Origin: Bacteroidales bacterium
GTDB taxonomy: Bacteria > Bacteroidota > Bacteroidia > Bacteroidales > JAQUTK01
Direction: 5' to 3'
DNA: 64,000 bases
Assembly: GCA_028709785.1 (NCBI GenBank)
Contig: JAQUTK010000019.1
Coordinates: 1 to 64,000 of the forward strand
Positions 1-8,312 of the stretch are shown one piece after another (positions within the stretch are counted from its first letter, which is position 1; each line of letters begins with the position of its first letter). The translations under genes and the position numbers were made by a program. The notes below the pieces were generated by a model that saw only the letters and a list, made by a program, of their open reading frames with translations, did no database searches and was not told the origin of the DNA.

Positions 1-52
1 GTATAGGCGGTAACGTCACAGCCGAGCAGTACTAATCGCCCGAGTCTTTAGC
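1..52 (+). rRNA. 23S ribosomal RNA, 3' end (partial)
   Basis: The first bases contain the GAGCAGTACTAAT-type segment that closes domain VI of Bacteroidetes 23S rRNA, followed about 55 bases later by 5S rRNA. Only the last ~50 bases of the gene lie in the window. The exact mature 3' end (about 45-55) is an estimate, because the pairing 5' end of the gene is outside. Confidence 0.85.
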
Positions 53-106
53 TTTCAGTGCGATGCTAATGTATTAGAATCAACTTACATCATGTCTCGA
101 TATTTT

Positions 107-216
<110 letters not shown>

Positions 217-221
217 TTTTG

Positions 222-262
222 AGAGTCCCTTATGTAGAGATACGTAAGGGACTCTTGCTTTT
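222..262 (+). terminator. rRNA operon terminator
   Basis: An 11-bp perfect stem (AGAGTCCCTTA at 222-232 with TAAGGGACTCT at 245-255) is followed by TGCTTTTTG. It lies directly after 5S and ends the rRNA operon. Confidence 0.85.
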
Positions 263-351
263 TGTGCCAAAGCTCATTCACTCAATCCGGATGCGAATTC
301 CTTGATTGGATTAAGACTGAACAGTGAAAGTGTTGTAATGGACTCTGATGT

Positions 352-717
352 TTAGAGCGCGGTGATAGTAGATTCTGCTCGTAATTGAAGAGTCACCAGA
401 TTGGCTTCTAATAGCCATATCTTAGCGTTTGCATCTGTAGTAATATATGTACCCACTGTCATGGATAAGTTGTCAAAGATTGAAAGCTGGTTGTCCTGTT
501 CCTGGTTTCTTTGAAGAGTGAGTACTATTTCCTGACAGGTGAATGGAATGGAAGGTGTTATGGGAATAAGTATGCCATTATAAAACAGCGTGTGCTCAAT
601 CTCTTCTGTTAAAGGATGTATTACTAATGAGCTGCTGCCCCTTTCAATGTATGACTTATGGAATATCAAATCTTTGCCGGCAAATACATAGTGCGCAGCA
701 TATCGTGGAAGATTCAT
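352..717 (-). CDS. small conserved-looking protein of unknown function
   Basis: This 121-residue soluble protein has no signal peptide or clear membrane segment. Its start overlaps the stop of the upstream lipoprotein gene (TAATG), which implies translational coupling in the dksA-like/lspA/DUF4296 operon. It is predicted to be mostly beta-strand, beginning RYAAHYVFAGKD. I recall similarly sized proteins beginning with RYAAHY in this position in other Bacteroidales, but I cannot assign a function. The coupling and position argue that it is a real gene. Confidence 0.7.
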   Translation of the reverse strand: MNLPRYAAHYVFAGKDLIFHKSYIERGSSSLVIHPLTEEIEHTLFYNGILIPITPSIPFTCQEIVLTLQRNQEQDNQLSIFDNLSMTVGTYITTDANAKIWLLEANLVTLQLRAESTITAL

Positions 718-1526
718 TACCAGATGCTTAGTTCTTCTTTATGGAGGTATCTGTTAAGCTGTATGCTGTCGAATGCCATAAACTTCTGGAACAGTTGCTC
801 TCTCTTAAAGCTTACGTTACCGTTTACTTTCATCAGGTTCATCTTATTATTCACAACCATTTTAATCCAGTAAGTTCTGCTTCTGAATAGTTCAATCTCT
901 CTTGTTTCAACAGAGTCTTTTCCTGTTGAGTCATTGAGATAGGTCAATGAAAGAGTCATTTTGGGGTTTGAAAGCGCGTTCCCATCCTGGATGAAGTGTG
1001 CTTTTACCGAGAAAACCAACGTGTCAAGGGGATGAACCTCCGAACCGGTAATAATATCAAACGCTATTTCTTTTTTGAGCAAGAGGTCCAGATTCGTGTA
1101 GCAGGAAGGAATCTTTAGCAAGTTGATACTGTCTTTCCGGTCTTGAAGTACTGTTACAGATGATGAATCTCCTCTTGTTGTTCCATTCATAGCCAGCTCT
1201 TTCTGCTCATTTAACCGTCGTTCTACATTGTCGCAGATGACTAAAAACTCTTTTAGATTTTTTCCATACCAGCTTATTGTAGAGTCATAATCCTCTTTTT
1301 TGATATGATATTTTGTAAGAATGAATTCTTCCTGTCTTTTCTTTACTTTTTCTTCCCTAACTATCACACTGTCATGATTCAGGTTGTAAGCAGCCATCGC
1401 ATCTGAGATATACAGTTCATACATCACATTTTCCAGCTGTTTGGCAGAAAGAGGTGGTTTGTTGTCAGTGCAAGAGACCATCCAAACAAATGCAAAAAGC
1501 AAAAGTGTTAGTTGTCTGATATTCAT
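717..1526 (-). CDS. DUF4296 domain lipoprotein
   Basis: The 269-residue protein starts at the internal ATG (MNIRQLTLLL), 10 bases after the lspA stop; an upstream in-frame ATG would overlap lspA. The N-terminus is a lipoprotein signal peptide ending in VSC. The following LSAKQLENVMYELYISDAM region is the DUF4296 signature, found in Bacteroidetes lipoproteins and often near lspA. The protein is probably periplasmic or anchored to the outer membrane. The C-terminal half is beta-rich. The function of the family is not established. Confidence 0.85.
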   Translation of the reverse strand: MNIRQLTLLLFAFVWMVSCTDNKPPLSAKQLENVMYELYISDAMAAYNLNHDSVIVREEKVKKRQEEFILTKYHIKKEDYDSTISWYGKNLKEFLVICDNVERRLNEQKELAMNGTTRGDSSSVTVLQDRKDSINLLKIPSCYTNLDLLLKKEIAFDIITGSEVHPLDTLVFSVKAHFIQDGNALSNPKMTLSLTYLNDSTGKDSVETREIELFRSRTYWIKMVVNNKMNLMKVNGNVSFKREQLFQKFMAFDSIQLNRYLHKEELSIW

Positions 1527-1536
1527 GTGACAGAGA

Positions 1537-2181
1537 TTAGTCTGAAGTTTTGGTGGTTTCGTTCCCTTTTTTGGAGTGATCATCTGAAAGATATTCTCTG
1601 TAGAAGATGATTATGCTGAATATGCCACATGTAATCGAGCTATCAGCGATATTGAATATGGGGCGGAAAAAGACAAAAGAGTCGCCACCCCAGAAGGGAA
1701 CCCAATCAGGGAATGTTGTTTCGATGAGTGGAAAGTAGAGCATGTCGACCACTTTGCCATGTAACCAAGGCGCGTAACCTCCCATCTCCGGAAGAATAGT
1801 GGCTACCTGGCCATAGCTATGTGAGAAAAGTTGTCCGTAAAAGACACAATCGATAATATTACCGGTTGCTCCGGCAAAAATTGCAGCTATGGAAATTATA
1901 TATCCTATTTTGTATTCTTTCTTTATGCAAACGGCGAGATACCAAATCAGTACTCCCATAGCAATCAATCGGAAAGAAGTCAGGAATAGCTTGTCGAAAA
2001 GTTCCATTCCGAAAGCCATTCCCGGATTTTCTGTGAAGTAGATGTAAAACCAGTCAGTCACATGAAAACTATCGTTTATCATCATGTGTGTCTTTACCCA
2101 GATTTTGACCAATTGATCGATGATCAGGATCACAAGAGGAACACCAATGGCAACGCTAATTCTTTTTGTTTTCAGAGACAT
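1537..2181 (-). CDS. lspA: lipoprotein signal peptidase (signal peptidase II)
   Basis: LspA cleaves the signal peptide from diacylglyceryl-modified prolipoproteins in the inner membrane. The 214-residue protein has four hydrophobic segments and the two catalytic aspartate regions (GNIIDCVFYG and NIADSSI). It is longer than enterobacterial LspA because of a loop carrying FSHSYGQ...WLHGKVVDM, as is common in Bacteroidetes. I chose the ATG at 2181, 4 bases after the dksA-like stop, because the earlier in-frame ATG at 2208 would overlap that gene. Its substrates include the lipoprotein encoded immediately downstream. Confidence 0.95.
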   Translation of the reverse strand: MSLKTKRISVAIGVPLVILIIDQLVKIWVKTHMMINDSFHVTDWFYIYFTENPGMAFGMELFDKLFLTSFRLIAMGVLIWYLAVCIKKEYKIGYIISIAAIFAGATGNIIDCVFYGQLFSHSYGQVATILPEMGGYAPWLHGKVVDMLYFPLIETTFPDWVPFWGGDSFVFFRPIFNIADSSITCGIFSIIIFYREYLSDDHSKKGNETTKTSD

Positions 2182-2185
2182 TCGA

Positions 2186-2560
2186 TTATTTCTTTTCTTT
2201 TGCGTCAATGCTTAATGTAGCATGAGGTACTGCGCGTAATCTTTCCTTGGGTATTAGTTTACCCGTTTCACGGCATACACCATACGTCTTGTTTTCGATA
2301 CGAATTAAAGCAGCTTCCAGATTCTGGATAAACTTCATCTGACGTTGAGCCATTCTTCCTGATTCTTCTTTGTTCAGCGTGTTGGCACCTTCTTCCAGAA
2401 CCTTAAATGTTGGCGACGTATCAATAATATCATTCCCATCAGTATTCATGATACTGGCACGAAGAAGATCATAGTCCATATATGCTTTTTCCAGCTTCTC
2501 AAGGATAATCTGTTTGAACTCTTGCAATTCTTCATCGGAATATCTTGTTCTTTCTTCCAT
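2186..2560 (-). CDS. TraR/DksA-family transcription regulator with a degenerate zinc finger
   Basis: The 124-residue protein has an N-terminal acidic helical region and the C-terminal DksA-like segment YGVCRETGKLIPKERL. Members of the family bind the RNA polymerase secondary channel and modulate rRNA and amino acid promoters together with ppGpp. Only one cysteine of the usual C4 zinc finger remains (GVC followed by RETG, with no CxxC in the second half), so zinc binding is unlikely. This form is common in Bacteroidetes. It is the first gene of the lspA operon and has its own promoter. Confidence 0.88.
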   Translation of the reverse strand: MEERTRYSDEELQEFKQIILEKLEKAYMDYDLLRASIMNTDGNDIIDTSPTFKVLEEGANTLNKEESGRMAQRQMKFIQNLEAALIRIENKTYGVCRETGKLIPKERLRAVPHATLSIDAKEKK

Positions 2561-2590
2561 GATGTATGTTTGTTAAACTTTTAATTTCGA

Positions 2591-2620
2591 CAAAAGTACT
2601 TTATTTACAATAATAATCAA
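2591..2620 (-). promoter_or_regulatory. Bacteroidetes-type promoter for dksA-like/lspA operon
   Basis: On the minus strand, TACTTTTG (2591-2598) matches the -7 consensus TAnnTTTG, with TTGA (2617-2620) 18 bases upstream as the -33 element. Predicted transcription starts near 2585, about 25 bases before the dksA-like ATG. The -33 element overlaps the end of ileS. Confidence 0.65.
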
Positions 2621-5600
2621 GCTTTTTCAATTGAAATCATCACATTGAAATCTTCAAAGTTGAGTTCTGTTCCTTCGGTCAGTTTCTCTACTGTTATAAT
2701 GTCTGTAGCAAGTGTCTGTGAAGCAATGTATTCTTTGTAAGCAATCAAAGCATTCGTAATATTTGGATTATCCAGAATCAGTACACGGATTTTATCTGTG
2801 ATTTCAAAACCGCTTGATTTACGGATATTTTGGATTCTATTGACGAGTTCGCGGGCGATTCCTTCTTTTTGTAATTCATCAGTTACTGTAATATCCAAAG
2901 CAACAGTCAGGTTTCCTTCGTTAGACACAAGCCATCCCGGAATATCTTCAGAGATGATTTCCACATCATCAAGATTGACAAGTGCTTCTTGTCCTTCCAC
3001 CTTGAAAAGAAACGAACCGTTCTTTTCAAAGGATATAATGTCTTGCTGCGACATGTCTGTGATGATTGCAGCCAGTTGTTTCATGATCTTGCCATACTTT
3101 GGTCCAAGTTTCTTGAAATCAGGTTTTATCCGTTTCACGAGTATTCCTGCAGCATTGTCCACATACTTGAGCTCTTTTACGTTCACTTCATTCAGTATCA
3201 GCTTTTTCACCGATTCAATATTGTTCTTTTGAACCTCGTCAATGGCAGGTACCATGATTGTTGAGAGCGGTTGGCGGACTTTGATGTTTACTTTACGTCT
3301 TAATGCCAATACCATGGAAGAAATACTTTGTGCAATCTCCATCTGTTCCTCGAGAGGTTTGTTGATCATCGCTTCATCGGCAACAGGGAAATTGGAAAGA
3401 TGAACAGAGAGTGCATTGTCCCGTCCGGTTACGGATGTCAAATCCAAGAACAACTTGTCGGCATAGAAAGGAGAAATTGGAGCCATCAGTTTGGCGATAG
3501 TTTCCAGACAAGCATAGAGCGTCTGGTAGGCTGACAATTTATCTGTGGTCATTTCTCCACCCCAGAATCTTCTTCTGTTCAGACGAACATACCAGTTACT
3601 CAAATTGTCATTGACAAAATCCTGAATAGCCCGACCTGCACGTGAAGGTTCGTAGTTGGCAAGGTTTTCATCAACCTCTTTGATCAAAGAGTTTAGCAAA
3701 GAGATAATCCACCGGTCAATTTCTGGCCTTTCTGCAACGGGAATCTCTGCCTCTTGATAATTAAATCCATCCACATTTGCATATAAAGCAAAGAATGAAT
3801 AGGTATTATACAAGGTGCCAAAGAATTTACGACGAACTTCCTCTACACCCTCTACGTCAAATTTCAGGTTATCCCACGGAGCCGCATTAGTCATCATGTA
3901 CCAACGCAAAGGATCTGAACCATATTTCTCGATTGTAGCAAAAGGATCTACGGCATTTCCTAGTCTCTTCGACATCTTATTACCGTTCTTATCGAGTACT
4001 AATCCATTGGAAATTACATTTTTGAACGCGCAGCTACCTTTTACCATTGTCGAAATGGCATGAAGCGTGAAGAACCATCCGCGTGTCTGGTCCACGCCTT
4101 CATTGATAAAGTCTGCCGGGTAGACATTACCGCTATCCAGGAGATCTTTATTCTCAAATGGATAATGTATTTGAGCAAAAGGCATAGCTCCGGAGTCAAA
4201 CCAAACATCGATAAGATCCATTTCACGTCTCATTGGTTTGCCGTCCTCAGAAACTAAAACAATATCATCCACATAGGGGCGGTGCAGATCAATCAGATCA
4301 TAATTCTCTTTTGAATAAACACCCGGTTTAAAATTCTTATAAGGATTGTCCTTCATCACTCCGGCGGCTACAGCTTTGTTGATTTCATTATAAAGCTCTT
4401 CCACCGAACCTATACACTTCTCCGTTCTTTTATCCTCAGTGCGCCAGATAGGTAGGGGAGTACCCCAATAACGTGAACGGCTCAGATTCCAATCATTCAG
4501 ATTTTCCAGCCATTTGCCAAACCGTCCTGTTCCGGTAGACTCCGGTTTCCAGTTGATGGTGTTGTTTAACGCAATCATCTTCTCTTTAGCCTTTGTCGAT
4601 TTGATAAACCAACTGTCCAAAGGATAATAGAGGATCGGCTTGTCTGTTCTCCAGCAATGTGGATAATTATGTACATGCTTCTCAATATGGAATGCCAAGT
4701 TAGCCGCTTTCAGGTCCATGCAGATACTGATGTCAAGTGTTTCATCTTTATCTGTGAGATTAGGATCGTAGTCGTTTTTTACAAACCGGCCTTCATACCG
4801 TTTATAGAGTTCAGTGTTGATGTTTGACTTGATAAATTCATCGTCCAGTTCACTTAACAGATAAAATTTACCTGTGAGGTCAACATGTGGACGTTTCTCT
4901 CCATTCTTCGTGATGAGTTGAATCGGAGGTACGCCGGCAGCTTGAGCTACGCGTGCGTCATCAGCACCAAAGGTGTTGGCAATGTGAACAATACCCGTTC
5001 CATCTTCTGTCGTGACATAATCTCCCGGAATGACTCTGAAAGCGCCTTCGCCCGGATATATCCAAGGCAAAAGTTGCTCGTATTCCATTCCAAGCAAGTC
5101 TGCGCCTTTGTATTCTGCAACGACTTTGAAGGGAATCAGTTTGTCTCCTTGTTTGTAATCTTCCAAAGCAAGGTTTGATGTTTTTGCATTAAAATGTGCG
5201 TTAACCAGATCTTTGGCCAATATCACCGTGATTGGCAGTCCTGTATACGCATTATAAGTCTGTACCGCAACGTATGTGATCTTAGTACCGACACACAGGG
5301 AGGTGTTTGAAGGTAAAGTCCATGGAGTGGTTGTCCAGGCCAGGAAGTAGGGAGTACCCCAGGCACTCATTTCCGGCTTGGCATTTTTTATCTTAAACTG
5401 AGCAACAACCGTTGTATCTTTGACATCCCGATAGCAACCAGGTTGGTTCAGCTCATGCGAACTGAGTCCGGTGCCTGCTGCCGGTGAATAGGGTTGAATG
5501 GTGTATCCTTTATATAGATATCCGTTTTTGTATAGTTCCTTTAATAACCACCAAAGAGTCTCGATATATCGGTTATCATAGGTAATATATGGGTCGTCCA

Positions 5601-6036
5601 TATTGACCCAATAGCCCATTTGCTGAGTCAGATTCTCCCATTCTTTGGTATATTTCATCACATCTTTGCGACATGCTGCATTATAATCCTGTACAGAAAT
5701 AGTCTTTCCAATATCTTCTTTTGTAATACCTAAAGATTTTTCAACACCAAGTTCGACGGGCAGTCCATGTGTATCCCAGCCTGCTTTTCTGTTTACCTGA
5801 TACCCTTTCATGGTTTTGTATCTGTTGATCAGGTCTTTGATAGTACGCGCCATTACATGGTGGATGCCCGGCATGCCATTGGCTGATGGAGGCCCTTCGT
5901 AAAACACAAAAGAGGGAGCCCCTTCGCGGATTTCTATACTCTTGCGGAAAACGTTTTCTTGTTCCCATTTAGTCAATATTTCCTTATTGATCTCAGAAAG
6001 ATTGAACTGACCGTACTCGGTAAATTTCTTACCCAT
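2617..6036 (-). CDS. ileS: isoleucine--tRNA ligase
   Basis: This cytosolic class I synthetase charges tRNA-Ile and hydrolyses mischarged valine in its CP1 editing domain. The 1139-residue length fits the long IleRS form. The nucleotide-binding signature appears as GIHHVMAR (HIGH-like) near residue 57, the WTTTPWTLPSNT editing motif is present, and the KMSKR loop appears as NKMSKRLGN. The anticodon-binding domain and a long C-terminal extension follow. It has its own promoter just upstream, and no T-box-like leader is visible. Confidence 0.98.
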   Translation of the reverse strand: MGKKFTEYGQFNLSEINKEILTKWEQENVFRKSIEIREGAPSFVFYEGPPSANGMPGIHHVMARTIKDLINRYKTMKGYQVNRKAGWDTHGLPVELGVEKSLGITKEDIGKTISVQDYNAACRKDVMKYTKEWENLTQQMGYWVNMDDPYITYDNRYIETLWWLLKELYKNGYLYKGYTIQPYSPAAGTGLSSHELNQPGCYRDVKDTTVVAQFKIKNAKPEMSAWGTPYFLAWTTTPWTLPSNTSLCVGTKITYVAVQTYNAYTGLPITVILAKDLVNAHFNAKTSNLALEDYKQGDKLIPFKVVAEYKGADLLGMEYEQLLPWIYPGEGAFRVIPGDYVTTEDGTGIVHIANTFGADDARVAQAAGVPPIQLITKNGEKRPHVDLTGKFYLLSELDDEFIKSNINTELYKRYEGRFVKNDYDPNLTDKDETLDISICMDLKAANLAFHIEKHVHNYPHCWRTDKPILYYPLDSWFIKSTKAKEKMIALNNTINWKPESTGTGRFGKWLENLNDWNLSRSRYWGTPLPIWRTEDKRTEKCIGSVEELYNEINKAVAAGVMKDNPYKNFKPGVYSKENYDLIDLHRPYVDDIVLVSEDGKPMRREMDLIDVWFDSGAMPFAQIHYPFENKDLLDSGNVYPADFINEGVDQTRGWFFTLHAISTMVKGSCAFKNVISNGLVLDKNGNKMSKRLGNAVDPFATIEKYGSDPLRWYMMTNAAPWDNLKFDVEGVEEVRRKFFGTLYNTYSFFALYANVDGFNYQEAEIPVAERPEIDRWIISLLNSLIKEVDENLANYEPSRAGRAIQDFVNDNLSNWYVRLNRRRFWGGEMTTDKLSAYQTLYACLETIAKLMAPISPFYADKLFLDLTSVTGRDNALSVHLSNFPVADEAMINKPLEEQMEIAQSISSMVLALRRKVNIKVRQPLSTIMVPAIDEVQKNNIESVKKLILNEVNVKELKYVDNAAGILVKRIKPDFKKLGPKYGKIMKQLAAIITDMSQQDIISFEKNGSFLFKVEGQEALVNLDDVEIISEDIPGWLVSNEGNLTVALDITVTDELQKEGIARELVNRIQNIRKSSGFEITDKIRVLILDNPNITNALIAYKEYIASQTLATDIITVEKLTEGTELNFEDFNVMISIEKA

Positions 6037-6075
6037 ATTTCTTTAGTTTTTTTACTGTTGCTCAGAAAATTGCTG

Positions 6076-6107
6076 CAAAAGTACAAAAAAAACGCTTTCA
6101 GAGTCAA
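6076..6107 (-). promoter_or_regulatory. promoter of ileS
   Basis: On the minus strand, TACTTTTG (6076-6083) is a perfect -7 element and TTGA (6104-6107) lies 20 bases upstream. The predicted start near 6070 gives a ~35-base leader to the ileS ATG. Confidence 0.65.
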
Positions 6108-6177
6108 GCTACCCGCCTATTTTCATTGGATATAGATTAGTTTTAAGTGAAACGACCAATATATAAGCAATTTATTT

Positions 6178-6216
6178 AAAAAAATGAGCACTTACACGAA
6201 AAGGTGTAAGTGCTCA
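6178..6216 (-). terminator. terminator of the HU gene
   Basis: A perfect 13-bp inverted repeat (TGAGCACTTACAC at 6185-6197 with its complement at 6204-6216) has a 6-base loop. On the minus strand it is followed by seven T residues (6178-6184). It lies 24 bases after the HU stop codon. Confidence 0.9.
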
Positions 6217-6239
6217 GATAATATAGTTTGAGTTCAGCC

Positions 6240-6509
6240 TCAGATTGATTCCGCTAATTCATTACCGGCTTTGAATTTGACAACCTTTTTGGCTGGGATC
6301 TGAATCTTTTGTTTGTTGGAAGGATTAATACCCGTTCTGGCGCTTCTTGTTGATATAGAGAATGTACCAAAGCCGACTAAAGTCAGTTTGTCACCACTTT
6401 TCAAAGTGCCAGATACACTTTGGATGAATGCATCCAATGCTTTTTTTGAATCTACCTTGCTAAGACCTGAAGTTTTAGCCATTGCATCAATAAGTCCCGA
6501 TTTGTTCAT
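6240..6509 (-). CDS. HU-family DNA-binding protein
   Basis: The 89-residue protein has the HU fold: an N-terminal helix pair (MNKSGLIDAMAKTSGLSK) and the arm motif GFGTFSISTRSARTGINP (consensus GFGxF...RxGRNP). It ends in VVKFKAGNELAESI. HU proteins bend and compact DNA as dimers. I chose the internal ATG at 6509 because it starts the domain exactly; the in-frame upstream extension is hydrophobic and uncharacteristic. It is a single-gene unit with its own terminator. Confidence 0.95.
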   Translation of the reverse strand: MNKSGLIDAMAKTSGLSKVDSKKALDAFIQSVSGTLKSGDKLTLVGFGTFSISTRSARTGINPSNKQKIQIPAKKVVKFKAGNELAESI

Positions 6510-6552
6510 GATAGTACAATTTAGAGTTAGTAATATGTTAATAATCAACGTA

Positions 6553-6560
6553 CAAATATA
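6553..6560 (-). promoter_or_regulatory. -7 element of HU gene promoter
   Basis: On the minus strand, TATATTTG matches TAnnTTTG about 44 bases before the HU start. No convincing -33 element was found at the usual spacing. Confidence 0.45.
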
Positions 6561-6640
6561 AGATATTTATATCTGTCCCCATCTAAAAAGGGTTAAATAT
6601 TCGGAATCTGGTAGTTTTTTATTCAAAACAGCATCTCTTA

Positions 6641-6672
6641 TTGGGTAAATTGGTGTCAAAAGCTTACTTTTG
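6641..6672 (+). promoter_or_regulatory. promoter of the rhomboid gene pair
   Basis: TTGG (6641-6644) and TACTTTTG (6665-6672) are spaced by 20 bases. The predicted start is near 6679. This excludes the ATG at 6670, which lies inside the promoter, and supports translation from 6691. Confidence 0.7.
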
Positions 6673-6690
6673 CATCCAAAAATAAGAAAT

Positions 6691-7413
6691 ATGTTTCAGG
6701 GAAATAACAGTTTTTTTTCTCAGATGCCGGTTGTAACAAAGAATCTGATCATCGTCAATGTATTGGTTTGGTTCTCTTCTATCACATTGGCGCGGGTAAT
6801 TGACATTGATTTGTACAGATATCTCGGACTCCATTTTGTAGTCGGAGGCCATTTTCTTCCTTCCCAATTGGTTACATACATGTTTATGCACGATTCTCAG
6901 TCGTTTTCACATCTCTTTTTTAATATGTTTTCGGTCTGGATGTTTGGACGTGCGCTGGAATCAATCTGGGGGGCAAAGCGTTTCCTTATTTTCTATTTTG
7001 TGACCGGTATTGGAGCCGGAATCATTCAGGAGATTGCCTGGCTGTTTGAATATTGTCAGCTTGTATTCTCGGATTTGCAGCTTGTAAATGTCATAGGTGA
7101 AGGTGTAATACCCATTGCCGATTTCCTGGGACAGTTGAATACGGTTGGCGCTTCAGGTGCAGTTTTCGGCTTGTTGATGGCTTTTGGGATGCTTTTCCCC
7201 AACGCTGAACTGTTTATTATGTTTATACCTATTCCTATAAAGGCAAAATATTTCGTTTTTTTCTACGGATTGATTGAACTGATAGGTGGTGTCTCTCAAT
7301 TCTCTTTTGATAACATTGCACACTTTGCGCATTTGGGAGGTATGTTGTTTGGTTATATCTTAATTGTTTATTGGAGGAGAAAAGGATATGGCAGGGGGCC
7401 GATTTATTTCTGA
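6691..7413 (+). CDS. rhomboid family intramembrane serine protease
   Basis: The 240-residue inner-membrane protein has six or so hydrophobic helices. It carries the rhomboid catalytic dyad: serine in GASGAVFG and histidine in AHFAHLGG. The HMD...SHLFFNMFSVWMFG loop/helix is typical of the family. Rhomboids cleave transmembrane segments of substrate proteins within the bilayer. It overlaps the next rhomboid gene by 26 bases, so the two are co-transcribed. The substrate is unknown. Confidence 0.93.
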   Translation: MFQGNNSFFSQMPVVTKNLIIVNVLVWFSSITLARVIDIDLYRYLGLHFVVGGHFLPSQLVTYMFMHDSQSFSHLFFNMFSVWMFGRALESIWGAKRFLIFYFVTGIGAGIIQEIAWLFEYCQLVFSDLQLVNVIGEGVIPIADFLGQLNTVGASGAVFGLLMAFGMLFPNAELFIMFIPIPIKAKYFVFFYGLIELIGGVSQFSFDNIAHFAHLGGMLFGYILIVYWRRKGYGRGPIYF

Positions 7414-8308
7414 TCGTATGAATGGATTGCATTCTCTGTTTGCGTTTTTCAAAAGAGGAACGACACTCATGCGCCTCATTTATATCAATGTGGGCGTTTT
7501 TTTGATTACACGATTGGCTGTGGTTTTCTTGCGGCTATTCAATATAGATTACTCATTTTTACTCAATCTCGAGTTGCCTGCCAGCGTTTTGTCTTTTCTC
7601 ACACACCCGTGGACATTGTTTACCTATATGTTTTTGCATGAAGAGATCATGCATCTGTTCTTTAACATGTTGTGGTTCTACTGGTTTGGCAAACTATTCC
7701 TTCAGTTCTTTAATCAGAAACAGTTGACCGTACTTTATTTATTTGGAGGAATTTCCGGCGGACTACTTTATGTTTTAGCGTATAATTTATTCCCTTTCTT
7801 CGATGGATATGAGGCGCATAGTTATTTGATTGGAGCCTCTGCTGCCATTCTCGCAATTGTGATTGGTGTTGCTTCTTATGCTCCAACTACCAAGCTCAAT
7901 CTGATGTTTATAGGGGAAGTGTCTTTACGAACGATTGCGATTGTAACCGTACTTATTGATCTGTTAAGCATAACATCGGAAAATGCCGGCGGACATTGGG
8001 CACATCTTGGTGGTATTCTTATCGGGTTTGTGTACGGATCGATGATGAAAAACGGCTATGATCTGACCCGCTTTTTTGTGCAAAGATTTGAGTCAGTTCT
8101 CTCTTTCTTCTCCAGATCAAGAGATCGGAAGCCGAAAATGAAAGTTACCTATCAGGATGTTCGTCGCGAATCAGATTGGGATTATAATGCACGCAAGCAA
8201 AATGAAGAGAAGGATATTGATCTTATTTTGGACAAAATAAAAAAGTCAGGTTACGAAAGTCTTTCTGCGGATGAGAAAAAGCGGTTATTTGACTCAAGCA
8301 AATCCTGA
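7388..8308 (+). CDS. second rhomboid family intramembrane serine protease
   Basis: The 306-residue protein is paralogous to the preceding gene. It has FLHEEIMHLFFNMLWFYWFG, the catalytic serine in GASAA and the histidine in GHWAHLGG, followed by a charged cytosolic C-terminal tail of about 70 residues that ends in a coiled, Lys/Glu-rich segment. The start at 7388 is preceded by GGAGGAGAAAAGG, an unusually good Shine-Dalgarno for this genome, and overlaps the end of the first gene. GASAA in place of GASGA is seen in some active family members. Confidence 0.9.
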   Translation: MAGGRFISDRMNGLHSLFAFFKRGTTLMRLIYINVGVFLITRLAVVFLRLFNIDYSFLLNLELPASVLSFLTHPWTLFTYMFLHEEIMHLFFNMLWFYWFGKLFLQFFNQKQLTVLYLFGGISGGLLYVLAYNLFPFFDGYEAHSYLIGASAAILAIVIGVASYAPTTKLNLMFIGEVSLRTIAIVTVLIDLLSITSENAGGHWAHLGGILIGFVYGSMMKNGYDLTRFFVQRFESVLSFFSRSRDRKPKMKVTYQDVRRESDWDYNARKQNEEKDIDLILDKIKKSGYESLSADEKKRLFDSSKS

Positions 8309-8312
8309 TACG

